64,000 bases of DNA from an uncultured Collinsella sp. (GCA_902494195.1 CABUSH010000003.1:49694-113693); one strand, 5' to 3'. Shown: positions 1 through 8,290, counted from the stretch's first letter. Made by a program: numbers and translations. Notes: generated by a model not told the origin, from the letters alone.

Positions 1-1
1 C

Positions 2-733
2 TCCGCATACATGGGCATTTTTGGCAATGATGCCGCTGCCGAGCATGTCATTGCAAGCCTCGAGGATGAGGGTATCGAGCTTGACAAGTGCGAGCAGATG
101 ATTGGCGAGAACGGAGCGACTCGCGTGACCGTCGTTGACGGTGACCGTGTCTTCCTTGGCTCCAACGAGGGCGGTATCCGTGGCGATGCGCGCTATGTCC
201 TCGATCGCTTTGACCTTGCGTACATGAAGCAGTTCGATGTGGTTCATTCGGGCAACTATTGCTTCACCGAGCGCGAGCTGCCCAAGTTGAAGGCTGCGGG
301 CGTCACGGTCTCTTTTGACTTTTCGGACGACTCCACCGACGAGTACTACGAGCAGATTGCGCCCTACGTCGATTTCGCTTTCTTTAGTGCGGCGGATGCC
401 GCGAGTGAGGACGAGATTCGCGAACGTCTGGCATGGGTGAAGGGCCTGGGTCCGCGTTTTGTGTCGGCTACGGCGGGCGCCGAGGGCTGCATTGCTTACG
501 ACGGCGAGCGCTATTACCGCCAGCTGGCTAAACCGGTAACGGACATGAAGGACACCATGGGGGCGGGCGACTCGTTCCTCACCTCGTTTTTGATGTGCTA
601 TCTCGATTCCGCCAAGCGTGGTGAGGATGGCGCCGAGGCCATCGAGCGCGCGCTCGACTTTGCTGCCGGGTTTGCCTCGACCGTGTGCGGTATGGAAGGT
701 TCTTGGGGCCACGGAGCGCCAATCGTCGAATAG
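2..733 (+). CDS. PfkB-family sugar kinase, FrlD-like (5' truncated by window edge)
   Basis: Ribokinase-fold (PfkB) kinase that phosphorylates a sugar or sugar-amine with ATP; it most resembles fructoselysine 6-kinases. The reading frame is open to the window edge, so the first ~40 residues lie outside. The methionine at position 11 is probably internal, because it falls in the YMGIFGNDAAAEHV stretch that corresponds to the internal GxxGxD region of the family. The C-terminal PfkB signature DTMGAGDSFLTSF carries the catalytic Asp. It is first in a same-strand series of metabolic genes, 121 bp ahead of a second PfkB kinase. The substrate cannot be assigned from sequence. Confidence 0.85.
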   Translation, partial: SAYMGIFGNDAAAEHVIASLEDEGIELDKCEQMIGENGATRVTVVDGDRVFLGSNEGGIRGDARYVLDRFDLAYMKQFDVVHSGNYCFTERELPKLKAAGVTVSFDFSDDSTDEYYEQIAPYVDFAFFSAADAASEDEIRERLAWVKGLGPRFVSATAGAEGCIAYDGERYYRQLAKPVTDMKDTMGAGDSFLTSFLMCYLDSAKRGEDGAEAIERALDFAAGFASTVCGMEGSWGHGAPIVE

Positions 734-803
734 CTTAAGAAAGCGTACGGCGGTCTGGCTATGAGGCCTTGGACAGCCGATGCAAAACAATAAGCGAAAC
801 GCG

Positions 804-837
804 AAAAGGGGGCTCGCCATGTGGTGGGTCCCCTTTT
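804..837 (+). terminator. hairpin between the two PfkB kinase genes
   Basis: AAAAGGGG (804-811) pairs with CCCCTTTT (830-837) around an 18-nt loop. It could be a weak terminator or a processing/attenuation hairpin just upstream of the second kinase start. There is no separate T-run beyond the stem. Confidence 0.45.
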
Positions 838-854
838 GAACATTGGAGAAGACC

Positions 855-1655
855 ATGGGTATTAAAGCGTGCGCGGCTGGTTTTTGCTGTGCGGACGTCT
901 ATCAAAACATCGGCGTGTTCTATCCGACTGGTAATGGCATTGACTGGGGTATCCATCTTGCACGAATGGGCGTTTCGGTATCCGCCGTGTCGGTTGTCGG
1001 CAAGGACGAGTACGGAGACAAGATGAGAGAGGCGCTGGCCGCTGAGGGGCTCGATATCTCACATCTGCGGGTGGAGGATGGCGACACCTCGGTGATGCTC
1101 ATGGCATTGAAAGACGGCGTCGATCGCGTGCATCTCGAGGCAATCGATGGCGTAATGGAGACATATCGACCGAATGAAGATGACCGGGCGTTTATCCTAG
1201 AGCATGACATCATTCATACCGACCTGTTTGGCAATTGTTTGGACCTCCTGCCCGAATGGCACGATGCGGGCAAGACGGTGGTTATGGACTTCTCGGTGTT
1301 CAGCCAGGATCCCGAATATGCATGCGAGGCTCATTTTCCTTACGTAGACTATGCGTTCATGTCGTTTGAAGAGGACACTCCGGAGCTGCGGGACTGGGTA
1401 CGCCACGTGCAGGAATTGGGACCGCGCGTTGCGGTTGCCACGCTTGGCGAGAAGGGGAGCATTGCCTATGACGGTGAGCGCTTCTATGAGTGCGGGATCG
1501 TACCGGCGGAGAAGGTCGTTAATACCGTGGGTGCCGGCGACTCGTATATTGCCGGGTTTACCAAGGGCGTGATCGATGGCCTTGATATTCCGGCGTGTAT
1601 GAAGGCGGGCGCTGAGCTGTCGTCCCGAGTGATTGGTTCGTTTGAGCCGTACTAG
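855..1655 (+). CDS. PfkB-family sugar kinase, FrlD-like (second copy)
   Basis: Ribokinase-family ATP-dependent kinase of 266 residues, related to but clearly diverged from the gene before it. The N-terminal GIDWGIHLARMGVSVSAVS region is the sugar-binding half, and NTVGAGDSYIAGF near the C-terminus is the PfkB signature with the catalytic Asp. I chose ATG 855 because GGAG at 846-849 sits 5 nt upstream; an in-frame TTG at 843 is too early for that ribosome site. The next gene follows after 27 bp. Having two related kinases in one cluster suggests either two substrates or one pathway with two phosphorylations; which is not determined. Confidence 0.85.
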   Translation: MGIKACAAGFCCADVYQNIGVFYPTGNGIDWGIHLARMGVSVSAVSVVGKDEYGDKMREALAAEGLDISHLRVEDGDTSVMLMALKDGVDRVHLEAIDGVMETYRPNEDDRAFILEHDIIHTDLFGNCLDLLPEWHDAGKTVVMDFSVFSQDPEYACEAHFPYVDYAFMSFEEDTPELRDWVRHVQELGPRVAVATLGEKGSIAYDGERFYECGIVPAEKVVNTVGAGDSYIAGFTKGVIDGLDIPACMKAGAELSSRVIGSFEPY

Positions 1656-1682
1656 GGTCAAATGCCTGGAAAGGAGTATGAA

Positions 1683-2543
1683 ATGGTTATCGACATGTTG
1701 GTCCATCCTATGCTCTACGGCGAGATCTGTACGCCGGGTGATGAGCCTGATGGATTCGGTTTTTGGTCACGAGAATTTGGTATGGGGCATATGGGCCCCA
1801 TGGATTGGGATGAGCTTCAAGTCGAGATGGACGTCTGTGACGTGCAGAAGAGCGTGCTCATGCCGCTCGATGTAACCACGGCATGCGGAGGGCACTTTGG
1901 CACCAATGACCAGATTGCCATGCTGGTTGCCGCGCATCCCGATCGTCTGTGGGGATTTGCGAGCGTAGACCCGCAGGTGAGCGGTGCCGCAGACGAACTG
2001 GAGCGCGCCTTTACCGAGTCGGGGGCAAAGGGGCTTTGCCTGCATCCTGCAAAGCAGGGTTTTGCCCCCGATGATGCTGTGGCCGAGCCGCTTTACGAGC
2101 TGTGCGAGCGCTATAACAAGCCGGTGGTTTTCCATGCCGGTATGTCTTGGGAGCCTGGCGCAGGGCTCTCGCGCAGTAACCCGCTTGCATTTGAGCACAC
2201 AATCGCAACGCATCCAAATGTGCGCTTTAGTTTGACCCACTTTGGCTGGCCCTGGGTGCGCGAGACCGTGGCGATGCTGCTCAAGTATCCCAACTGCTAC
2301 ACGGACACCTCTATCACTTACATCGATTCGCCCGAGGAGATGATGCAGCGTCTTTTCACGGTCGATATGGGGCCGCTGTGGTATGAGCGCGCGCTATCGC
2401 ATCAAGTGATGTTCGCCAGCAATACGCCGCGTTTCCGTGCATTCAAACTCAAGCGGGCGCTCGATACCGTGTCCATGCGCGATGATGCGCGAGAAAGGCT
2501 CTACTGGGGTAATGCCCTGCGTTTTCTTGAAGGGGATGAGTGA
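1683..2543 (+). CDS. amidohydrolase-family TIM-barrel hydrolase (Amidohydro_2 type)
   Basis: Predicted metal-dependent hydrolase or decarboxylase of the amidohydrolase superfamily (PF04909-like), 286 residues. Visible barrel motifs are MVIDMLVHP at the N-terminus (a reduced version of the usual DxHxH strand), VVFHAGMSWEPG, SLTHFGWPW and a late CYTDTSITY with the acidic residue. The start is ATG 1683 because AAGGAG lies at 1671-1676; an ORF-extending ATG at 1662 lacks a site. It overlaps or abuts the YjbQ gene that follows, so they are probably co-translated. The reaction is unknown; in this cluster it may open a lactone or hydrolyse a sugar-derived intermediate. Confidence 0.75.
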   Translation: MVIDMLVHPMLYGEICTPGDEPDGFGFWSREFGMGHMGPMDWDELQVEMDVCDVQKSVLMPLDVTTACGGHFGTNDQIAMLVAAHPDRLWGFASVDPQVSGAADELERAFTESGAKGLCLHPAKQGFAPDDAVAEPLYELCERYNKPVVFHAGMSWEPGAGLSRSNPLAFEHTIATHPNVRFSLTHFGWPWVRETVAMLLKYPNCYTDTSITYIDSPEEMMQRLFTVDMGPLWYERALSHQVMFASNTPRFRAFKLKRALDTVSMRDDARERLYWGNALRFLEGDE

Positions 2544-2545
2544 AC

Positions 2546-2974
2546 ATGGTGACGCTCGAGACATTGAGCTATCTATCGACTGCTCCGGACCAGTTCATCG
2601 ATATTACCGAGGACGTGCACGCTGCCATCGAACGCAGTTCGGTGACGAATGGCTTGGCAGCAATTATTTTGTCGCATACGACCTGTGGAATCGTGGTAAA
2701 CGAGGGACTGCCCTGCGTGGAGACGGATCTTATGGAGACGCTTGATCGCATCGCCCCGCTCGATGCCCCCTATGCGCATGCACACTTCCTGCCGAGCTAT
2801 GGAGCCACCGGCAACAACTCCTGTGGGCATATCAAGAGCATGATTTGTGGAAACAGTTGCTTCTTTCCCGTCCAAGATGGCCACATCGTGTGTGGAGGTG
2901 CCCAGAACATCTATCTTGCGGAGTTTGACGGTCCGCAGAAGCGAAAAGTGTACGTCGAAGTGCTGGGGGAGTAA
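2546..2974 (+). CDS. YjbQ family protein (UPF0047, secondary thiamine-phosphate synthase type)
   Basis: Small protein of 142 residues belonging to the YjbQ/UPF0047 family. Family hallmarks are ILSHTTCGIVVNEG (the conserved T-A/T-xxNE region), HAHFLPSYGATGNN with its histidines, GHIKSMICGNS, and the terminal KRKVYVEVLGE. Members were named from weak thiamin-phosphate synthase activity, but the physiological role is unsettled. GTG at 2540 would overlap the previous stop; ATG 2546 with AGGGG at 2531-2535 is preferred. Its presence between an amidohydrolase and a BtpA/SgcQ protein suggests a metabolic role in the same pathway. Confidence 0.85.
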   Translation: MVTLETLSYLSTAPDQFIDITEDVHAAIERSSVTNGLAAIILSHTTCGIVVNEGLPCVETDLMETLDRIAPLDAPYAHAHFLPSYGATGNNSCGHIKSMICGNSCFFPVQDGHIVCGGAQNIYLAEFDGPQKRKVYVEVLGE

Positions 2975-3007
2975 CGTCCCCGCGATAACCCTATGAAGGA
3001 GCACGTT

Positions 3008-3817
3008 ATGTCGTTTCTAACCTCGATGTTCAAGACCGAAAAGCCGGTCATCGGAATGCTGCACTTGCGTCCTCTGCCGGGCGATCCGCTGTATTACCCG
3101 GGCGGAAGCGTGTCGCAGGTCGTGGAAGCCGCCAAGCGCGATCTCGAGGCGTTGCAGCAGGGCGGTGTCGATGGCATTTTGATTACCAATGAGCTCTCGA
3201 TGCCCTATGAGCAGCACGTTTCTCCCTCAACCCTTGCATCGATGGGCTATGTAATCGGAGCTCTGTCCCATGATCTGTCGACCCCTTGGGGAGCCGAGGC
3301 TATTTACGACGGTGATGCCACAATCGAGCTGTGCGCTGCTGTCGATGCGCAGTTCACGCGCTGCAATTTTTGCGGTGCCTGGGCCGGTGATCTCGGGCTG
3401 ATTAATCGAGATTTCGCGCACACCATGCGTCGCAAGGCGGCGCTGCGCCTGGATGACCTCAAGCTTTTTCACTTCATCACGAGCGAGGGGGAGGTTTATC
3501 TCAACGACCGCACGGCTGCGGACATTGCCGATTCACTTCTCTTTAATTGCCTTCCGGATGCAATGGTCATCGGCGGTTCGGCTGCCGGTCGTGGCGCTTC
3601 GGGCGAGCTTGCCGATGAAGTCCGCGAGCGTGTTGGCGAAGTACCCGTGGTATGTGGCACCGGTTGTCGCGAAAATACCGTGGCTGACGTATTTGCTCAC
3701 TACGATGGCGCGTTTGTCGGCACCTGCTTAAAGCGCGACGGAAAGTTGGATGCTCCGGTTGATGTTGAGCGGGTAGCTCGTTTTATGGCTGCCGCTCGTA
3801 CGGCACGAGGGGAGTAG
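3008..3817 (+). CDS. BtpA/SgcQ family TIM-barrel protein
   Basis: Protein of 269 residues in the BtpA/SgcQ family (PF03437), a TIM-barrel group often found in sugar-utilisation clusters and without a firm reaction. Family features are PVIGMLHLRPLPGDP at the N-terminus, GVDGILITNELSMPY, and the phosphate-binding-like C-terminal strands VVCGTGCRENTVADVF and GAFVGTCLKRDGK. ATG 3008 is used because AAGGAG lies just upstream (about 2995-3000); ATG 2993 precedes that site. It is followed after 6 bp by the FGGY kinase, so the two are almost surely in one transcript. Confidence 0.85.
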   Translation: MSFLTSMFKTEKPVIGMLHLRPLPGDPLYYPGGSVSQVVEAAKRDLEALQQGGVDGILITNELSMPYEQHVSPSTLASMGYVIGALSHDLSTPWGAEAIYDGDATIELCAAVDAQFTRCNFCGAWAGDLGLINRDFAHTMRRKAALRLDDLKLFHFITSEGEVYLNDRTAADIADSLLFNCLPDAMVIGGSAAGRGASGELADEVRERVGEVPVVCGTGCRENTVADVFAHYDGAFVGTCLKRDGKLDAPVDVERVARFMAAARTARGE

Positions 3818-3823
3818 GCACCT

Positions 3824-5341
3824 ATGGCGCTCTATCTGGGTATTGATATTGGGACAAGCGCCTCTAAAGGCGTTTTAATCGATGATCGATGCAATATCGT
3901 TTGCCAAGCCTCTTGTGGACATGAGACGGACAACCCGTGTGACGGATGGTACCAGCATGATGCGGAGGCAGTCTGGTGGGGCGATTTCTGCCGCTTGTCG
4001 CGCGAGCTGGTGGCGCGATCGGGGGTTAACGCGGCACAGATCGGATGCGTGGGCCTTTCCGCATTGGGTTGCGACTGTGTGCCGGTCGATACCGAGTGCA
4101 ACGCGCTGGCGCCCGCGATTTTGTATGGAGTCGATGCACGTTCGAAGCCGCAGATTGACGAGCTCCTTTCCGAATATGGGTCAGATCGCGCACGCGAGCT
4201 TTTCGGGCACGATCCCTGTTCGTCAGATATTGCTCCCAAGATCTTGTGGTTTAAGGAGAATATGCCCGAGGTGCACGAACGTGCCGCGAAGTTCCTGACG
4301 GCGTCATCGTTTCTATGCACAAAGTTGACGGGGCGTTTTACGGTGGACCGTTATTTGGCGGAGGATTTTCTTCCCCTATACGACCGCTACACCTGGAAGG
4401 TTGATGCTCGTGAATGTGCTCGTTTCTGCCGGCCTGACCAGATGGCGGAGGTAATGTCGGCTACCGATATTGCCGGGGTGATTACGCGGCGTGCGGCTGA
4501 GGCGACGGGGCTCGCGGCAGGGACACCTGTCTTAGTGGGAACGGGCGACTCTGGTGCCGAGGCCATTTCGACGGGTGTATTCCGTCCCGGCGATATGATG
4601 GTTCAGTTGGGGAGTACGGCGTATTTCATCTACCTAGCTGATCATATGATCGATGATGCCCGCCTGTGGCCAGGGACGTTTATCATTCCCGGAACTTACG
4701 GGATCTGCGCGGGGACCAATACGGCGGGTGCGCTCACATCGTGGCTGCGCCAAGAGCTGTATCGCGACGCCGTAGAGGCCGAGGACCACGGTGGCCCCGA
4801 TGCCTATTCGGTTATGGCGCATGATGCCACCGACGTGGCGCCGGGTGCCGATGGGCTCCTGTGTCTGCCGTACTTTGCGGGGGAGCGTACTCCGCTCAAC
4901 GATCCCGAGGCGCGTGGCGTCTTCTTTGGACTGACCGGAAGGCATACGCGAGCCCATATGGTTCGCGCCGCCTTGGAAGGCGTCGCGTATACCGTTGCAT
5001 CCCATGTCGACATTATCGAGCGAGAGCATGGACTGCCAATTGGGCGCATTATGCTTGTCGGAGGTGGAACCAAGAATCCAGTTTGGATGCAGGCTATCGC
5101 CGATGTATGCGGGCGCGAGGTCTCGGTTGCCAAGGTTACGGTGGGCGCATGCTTCGGCGATGCCATCATGGCAGCTCTCGCAGGTGGCGCCTATGCATCA
5201 TGGGATGAACTCGCCCAAGTCCTTGGCGTTGCGCAAACAATCGTGCCCGATATGGCTGCCCACGAGTTATATGCGTCGCGCCGTCATATCTTTGACGAAT
5301 TGTATGCACGCAACCGTGATCTCATGCACGAATTGGTGTAA
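3824..5341 (+). CDS. FGGY-family carbohydrate kinase (xylulokinase-like)
   Basis: Two-domain sugar kinase of 505 residues, the normal length of the FGGY family, phosphorylating a ketose or polyol with ATP. The N-terminal phosphate loop YLGIDIGTSASKGVLID, the central GTGDSGAEA segment and the C-terminal adenosine motif LVGGGTKNPVWMQAIADV are all intact. It closes the six-gene operon and is followed by a hairpin terminator. Substrate assignment within FGGY kinases is unreliable from sequence alone; xylulose-like is only the nearest general type. Confidence 0.88.
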   Translation: MALYLGIDIGTSASKGVLIDDRCNIVCQASCGHETDNPCDGWYQHDAEAVWWGDFCRLSRELVARSGVNAAQIGCVGLSALGCDCVPVDTECNALAPAILYGVDARSKPQIDELLSEYGSDRARELFGHDPCSSDIAPKILWFKENMPEVHERAAKFLTASSFLCTKLTGRFTVDRYLAEDFLPLYDRYTWKVDARECARFCRPDQMAEVMSATDIAGVITRRAAEATGLAAGTPVLVGTGDSGAEAISTGVFRPGDMMVQLGSTAYFIYLADHMIDDARLWPGTFIIPGTYGICAGTNTAGALTSWLRQELYRDAVEAEDHGGPDAYSVMAHDATDVAPGADGLLCLPYFAGERTPLNDPEARGVFFGLTGRHTRAHMVRAALEGVAYTVASHVDIIEREHGLPIGRIMLVGGGTKNPVWMQAIADVCGREVSVAKVTVGACFGDAIMAALAGGAYASWDELAQVLGVAQTIVPDMAAHELYASRRHIFDELYARNRDLMHELV

Positions 5342-5363
5342 AGCTGCCGAATTGTACTGCCTA

Positions 5364-5410
5364 CCAATAGGGACTGCGTTGTGCGATTCGCATGTCCCTT
5401 GGCATTTTTT
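5364..5410 (+). terminator. intrinsic terminator after the sugar-kinase cluster
   Basis: CCAA..GGGAC pairs with GTCCCTTGG, followed by CATTTTTT. It lies between convergent gene ends (the FGGY kinase on the plus strand and tatD on the minus strand). Confidence 0.7.
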
Positions 5411-5421
5411 GCCCACAGGGG

Positions 5422-6204
5422 TTAGCGAAGGTCAAAAACAGAGTGCGCATTTGTTAAAACTGCCGACTCGATGCGCTTTGCGTCACAGTTTTTGAGTGAG
5501 GCAATGCGCATCGAGGTCCTTGTGAGCGATTTGATGAGCGACTGCGCGCTTGTTTCTGTGTTTGGTTCGGCCGGCGCATCGGTCTCGAGCAGTAGGCGGT
5601 CGAGTGGAATCTGTCGTGCGTATTCGCGACCGCGCTTGGTCGCGAGCATGCGTTCGTTGACGGAAAAATAACAGCCCGCATTACGCGCGCGGACGAGTTC
5701 GTCCGAAGTACCGCTAAACCAGTGGAAGATGATAACGGGGGAGTCGGGGTTTGGGATGAGTAGTCCATGCGATTCGAGGACGTCCAGTACGGCTCCTGCC
5801 GAACGAACGGCGTGAATTGATATCACGCGCCCGGTAAGAGGATGCTGCACGAGCGCATCGCAGAGCCGGTTAAGTGCCTGTATTTGTAGCGGCTCACTTC
5901 CAGCAAAGCGCGCGGAAAAGTCGAGTCCGACTTCGCCGATGTAGCGTTCTTGGGCAGCAACTTCGCAAAGCAGATTGACTTCGACAAAACCGCAGTGGCC
6001 ATCGGCGAGCCACCAGGGGTGAAGCCCAACGCCGGCGATGATGCCTGGTTGGCGACAGGCGCGCTCGTTTGCGGCCGAAAAGTCGCGCGGATTGACGCCG
6101 CAGTCAAATAGACCCAAGCCCAGCGCCGTCGCCTCATCGGCAACGGCGTCCGGGTGAGCCATTAAATCAAGATGGCAGTGTGCATCAAATAACCGGGGCT
6201 CCAT
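5422..6204 (-). CDS. tatD: TatD-family metal-dependent hydrolase (putative DNase)
   Basis: TatD-type hydrolase of 260 residues; the family hydrolyses phosphodiester bonds in DNA and has roles in nucleic-acid quality control. Metal ligands are visible in FDAHCHLDL at the N-terminus, in GEVGLDFS, in ISIHAVRSAG, and in the closing LLLETDAPAEPN. It starts 14 bp after the stop of the ThiF/TcdA gene on the same strand, so the two form an operon. The C-terminus ends close to a convergent terminator. Family assignment is firm; the precise substrate is not. Confidence 0.88.
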   Translation of the reverse strand: MEPRLFDAHCHLDLMAHPDAVADEATALGLGLFDCGVNPRDFSAANERACRQPGIIAGVGLHPWWLADGHCGFVEVNLLCEVAAQERYIGEVGLDFSARFAGSEPLQIQALNRLCDALVQHPLTGRVISIHAVRSAGAVLDVLESHGLLIPNPDSPVIIFHWFSGTSDELVRARNAGCYFSVNERMLATKRGREYARQIPLDRLLLETDAPAEPNTETSAQSLIKSLTRTSMRIASLKNCDAKRIESAVLTNAHSVFDLR

Positions 6205-6218
6205 CTCGGTGCGCTCCG

Positions 6219-7016
6219 CTAGTCCAGACGTTGGCCATCGGAGCGTACGCGCTCAGTGCCGCGGCCGCTGATCTGGCGGATAACCTCGCCGGCAATCATC
6301 TGGCCCATGATGGGCGGCATATAGCTGGCAGTGCCCAACTCGGTACGCTCGTGGATGTTGGAAGGGTCGCGGGGCTGGGTCTTAACCGATTCCTCGCAGC
6401 TAAATAGAACACGCAGGCTCTTGATTCCGCGCTTCTTGCATTCTTTGCGCATAATGCGGCTCATGGGGTCACGTACCGTATCGAAGATGTCGGCAAAGCG
6501 GAGGCACTCGGGATGGAGCTTGTTGGCCCCGCCCATGGAACTAACCAAACGAATGTCGTGGTCCTGAGCATATTTGGCAATGGTGAGCTTGGCCGAGATG
6601 GTGTCGATGGCGTCGACGACGTAGTCGAGCTTGCCGCCCGTCTGCTCAAAAACGCTCGCAAAGAACTCGTCGATGTTGTCGCTCAGCAGGTATTCGGTGC
6701 GCTTGATAACGGTGGCGGCGGGATTGATATCGCGAATCATGGCTTCCATCACGTCCACCTTGCGCTTGCCGATGGTGCTGTGAAAGGCGATGGCCTGGCG
6801 ATTGATATTGCTGGGCGCGATGATGTCCTTGTCCAGAATGACGAAATGACCAATGCCGCCGCGGGCGAGTGCCTCGCAGCAGTTGGAGCCCACGCCTCCG
6901 CAGCCGAGCACCAGTACTGTGGAGCTGGCGAGTTTATCGAGCGCCTCGCGCCCCATAATGATCTCGAGCTTAGTGTCGCGTGTCTCGTTGGGAGTTGCGG
7001 CTGTGGTTTCGGTCAT
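6219..7016 (-). CDS. tcdA: tRNA threonylcarbamoyladenosine dehydratase TcdA (ThiF/E1-like)
   Basis: E1-like ATP-dependent enzyme that cyclises t6A37 of ANN-decoding tRNAs to ct6A. The nucleotide-binding motif VLVLGCGGVGSNCCEALARG is near residue 35, followed by DKDIIAPSNINRQ with the E1 arginine, a DAIDTISAKL loop, and a late GTASYMPPIMGQMIAGEVI helix. Length 265 matches TcdA/CsdL rather than MoeB. Two ATGs are possible; the second (7016) is chosen because GGAGG ends directly before the first one (7022). It is first in the operon with tatD. Confidence 0.88.
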   Translation of the reverse strand: MTETTAATPNETRDTKLEIIMGREALDKLASSTVLVLGCGGVGSNCCEALARGGIGHFVILDKDIIAPSNINRQAIAFHSTIGKRKVDVMEAMIRDINPAATVIKRTEYLLSDNIDEFFASVFEQTGGKLDYVVDAIDTISAKLTIAKYAQDHDIRLVSSMGGANKLHPECLRFADIFDTVRDPMSRIMRKECKKRGIKSLRVLFSCEESVKTQPRDPSNIHERTELGTASYMPPIMGQMIAGEVIRQISGRGTERVRSDGQRLD

Positions 7017-7103
7017 AGACATCCTCCGATGGGGAAGCGAATCGTGTTTTAGCTATCGTCATTATAGGTATTATCGCGATTCCATTTGAACCCTTGGGGT
7101 TTG

Positions 7104-7132
7104 TTGAAATGGGATTGGAATTCGCATAAGAT
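7104..7132 (+). promoter_or_regulatory. sigma-70-type promoter reading into the candidate small RNA
   Basis: TTGAAA at 7104-7109 and TAAGAT at 7127-7132 are separated by 17 nt. No ORF begins directly downstream; the transcript would start near 7139 and reach a terminator at about 7231. Confidence 0.5.
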
Positions 7133-7138
7133 GGAAGC

Positions 7139-7231
7139 AGATGGCACCCGTTGCAGCGGGTTAGCCAACTCCAAAACACGTTTGTAGCGTGAGAAGTGGC
7201 CGTCTTCGCATTACGCGGGGCGGCTATTTTT
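7139..7231 (+). ncRNA. candidate small RNA or leader RNA upstream of sdpR
   Basis: A ~90-nt stretch without a plausible ORF lies between a good promoter and a terminator-like hairpin. The first hairpin is ACCCG/CGGGT at about 7146-7161. The terminal hairpin uses CCGTCTT (7200-7206) and GGGGCGG (7217-7223) with G-U pairs and is followed by CTATTTTTT. I do not recognise it as 4.5S RNA, 6S RNA or a named riboswitch. It could also be an attenuated leader, though sdpR appears to have its own promoter at 7251-7280. Confidence 0.4.
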
Positions 7232-7242
7232 TGAGTGTAAGA

Positions 7243-7280
7243 TTAGATAGTTAGACAAACATCTAAATATCGAGTATAGT
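7243..7280 (+). promoter_or_regulatory. sdpR promoter with overlapping inverted-repeat operator
   Basis: TTAGAC at 7251-7256 and TATAGT at 7275-7280 (18-nt spacing) form a promoter. TTAGAT (7243-7248) and TTAGA (7251-7255) are each complementary to ATCTAA/TCTAA at 7261-7266, giving an inverted repeat over the -35 and spacer. This is where an ArsR/SdpR-type autorepressor would bind. Confidence 0.55.
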
Positions 7281-7314
7281 GTGCGCGTCATGAGAGATGA
7301 TGAGAGGAGGTCTT

Positions 7315-7593
7315 ATGCCGGGAGAGGGTTTTAAGGCGCTTGCCGATCCAACGCGACGGCGCATTTTGGAGTTGCTGCGCGAGGGCAATTGCACGGCGGG
7401 GGAGCTTGCCGAGCATTTCGATATCAGTAAGCCGTCGCTAAGCCATCACTTGGCGACGCTCAAAAACGCCGGGTTGGTGACCGACGAGCGCCATGGCCAA
7501 AACATCGTATACAGCTTAAACACCACCGTCATGCAGGATTTAATTGGCTGGTTTATGGGCTTTACAAACACTGAAGGTGATAAGGATGAATAA
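7315..7593 (+). CDS. sdpR: ArsR-family winged-helix repressor, SdpR-like
   Basis: Autorepressor-type regulator of 92 residues. The winged helix runs from FKALADPTRRRILELLREG through ELAEHFDISKPSLSHHLATLKNAGLV (recognition helix SKPSLSHHLATL) to the wing RHGQNIVYSLN. There is no metal-site cysteine pair of the ArsR/SmtB kind, which fits SdpR. The start is ATG 7315 with AGAGGAGG just upstream; the ATG at 7297 precedes that site. The stop overlaps the start of sdpI by 8 nt, so the pair is translationally coupled as in Bacillus. Confidence 0.88.
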   Translation: MPGEGFKALADPTRRRILELLREGNCTAGELAEHFDISKPSLSHHLATLKNAGLVTDERHGQNIVYSLNTTVMQDLIGWFMGFTNTEGDKDE

Positions 7594-8290
7594 CGAAAAC
7601 AAGGGCATTCACCCCACGGGGGTATCGTCGCGCGTGTGGATTGCGCTGGTCGCTCTGTGCGTCGCCAATGTCGTAGCGCACCTCATGGTGATGCCGAGCT
7701 TGCCTGCGCAGATTCCCACGCACTGTGGCGCGAACGGCGCCGTCGACGGTTGGGGCCCTAGCTGGATGGCCTCCGCGCTCGGCGTGCTGCCTCTGGCACT
7801 TCTTGCAATGTTCTGCGTGGTGCCGCGCATCGATCCCAAAGGTGAGGCATATCGAACCTCGGGCAAGTTCTATCAGGGCTTCGTAATCGCCTTTACCTTG
7901 TTCATGTGTGCCGTAAGCTGGCTGGGAGAGCTTACGGTCTGGGGCGTGGTGCCGGCGGTCGGTTCGGTCAACGTGCTGATTTCCGGTGCTGTCGGTTTGC
8001 TGTTCATCGGCGTAGGCAACTACTTGCCGCGTGTGAAGCAGAACTATACGCTCGGTATCAAGACGCCCTGGGCGCTTGCCGATCCCGAGAACTGGCGCCG
8101 TACGCAGCGCTTTGGCGGTGCCTGCATTATGGTGCTGGGTGTTGGCCTGATTGTGATGGGCGTGGCGGGTAGCGTGCTTTCGAGTGAAGTCGTCGCCGCG
8201 GTGATTGCGGTTCTGGCGTTTGGTTCAGCCGGAGCTGCCTACGTCTATTCGTATCTGCTGTGGCGCAAATCGCAGCGAGCCGTTCGCTAA
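7586..8290 (+). CDS. sdpI: SdpI-family membrane protein (immunity/signal-transduction type)
   Basis: Polytopic membrane protein of 234 residues with about six hydrophobic segments. It contains the DUF1648-like N-terminus (MPSLPAQIPTHCGANGAVDGWG) and the SdpI core (GVGNYLPRVKQNYTLGIKTPWALADPENWRRTQRFGG), both characteristic of SdpI. In Bacillus, SdpI protects against the SdpC toxin and sequesters SdpR at the membrane. Here it is coupled to sdpR, but no SdpC-like toxin gene is nearby, so the role may be envelope-stress sensing. Start ATG 7586 lies within the end of sdpR. Confidence 0.88.
   Translation: MNNENKGIHPTGVSSRVWIALVALCVANVVAHLMVMPSLPAQIPTHCGANGAVDGWGPSWMASALGVLPLALLAMFCVVPRIDPKGEAYRTSGKFYQGFVIAFTLFMCAVSWLGELTVWGVVPAVGSVNVLISGAVGLLFIGVGNYLPRVKQNYTLGIKTPWALADPENWRRTQRFGGACIMVLGVGLIVMGVAGSVLSSEVVAAVIAVLAFGSAGAAYVYSYLLWRKSQRAVR

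Noticed and set aside
7139..7231. 4.5S (SRP) RNA at this position
   Set aside because: The GGUCAGG..GGAAGCAGCC apical motif is absent, so the SRP assignment was dropped and the element left as an unknown small RNA.
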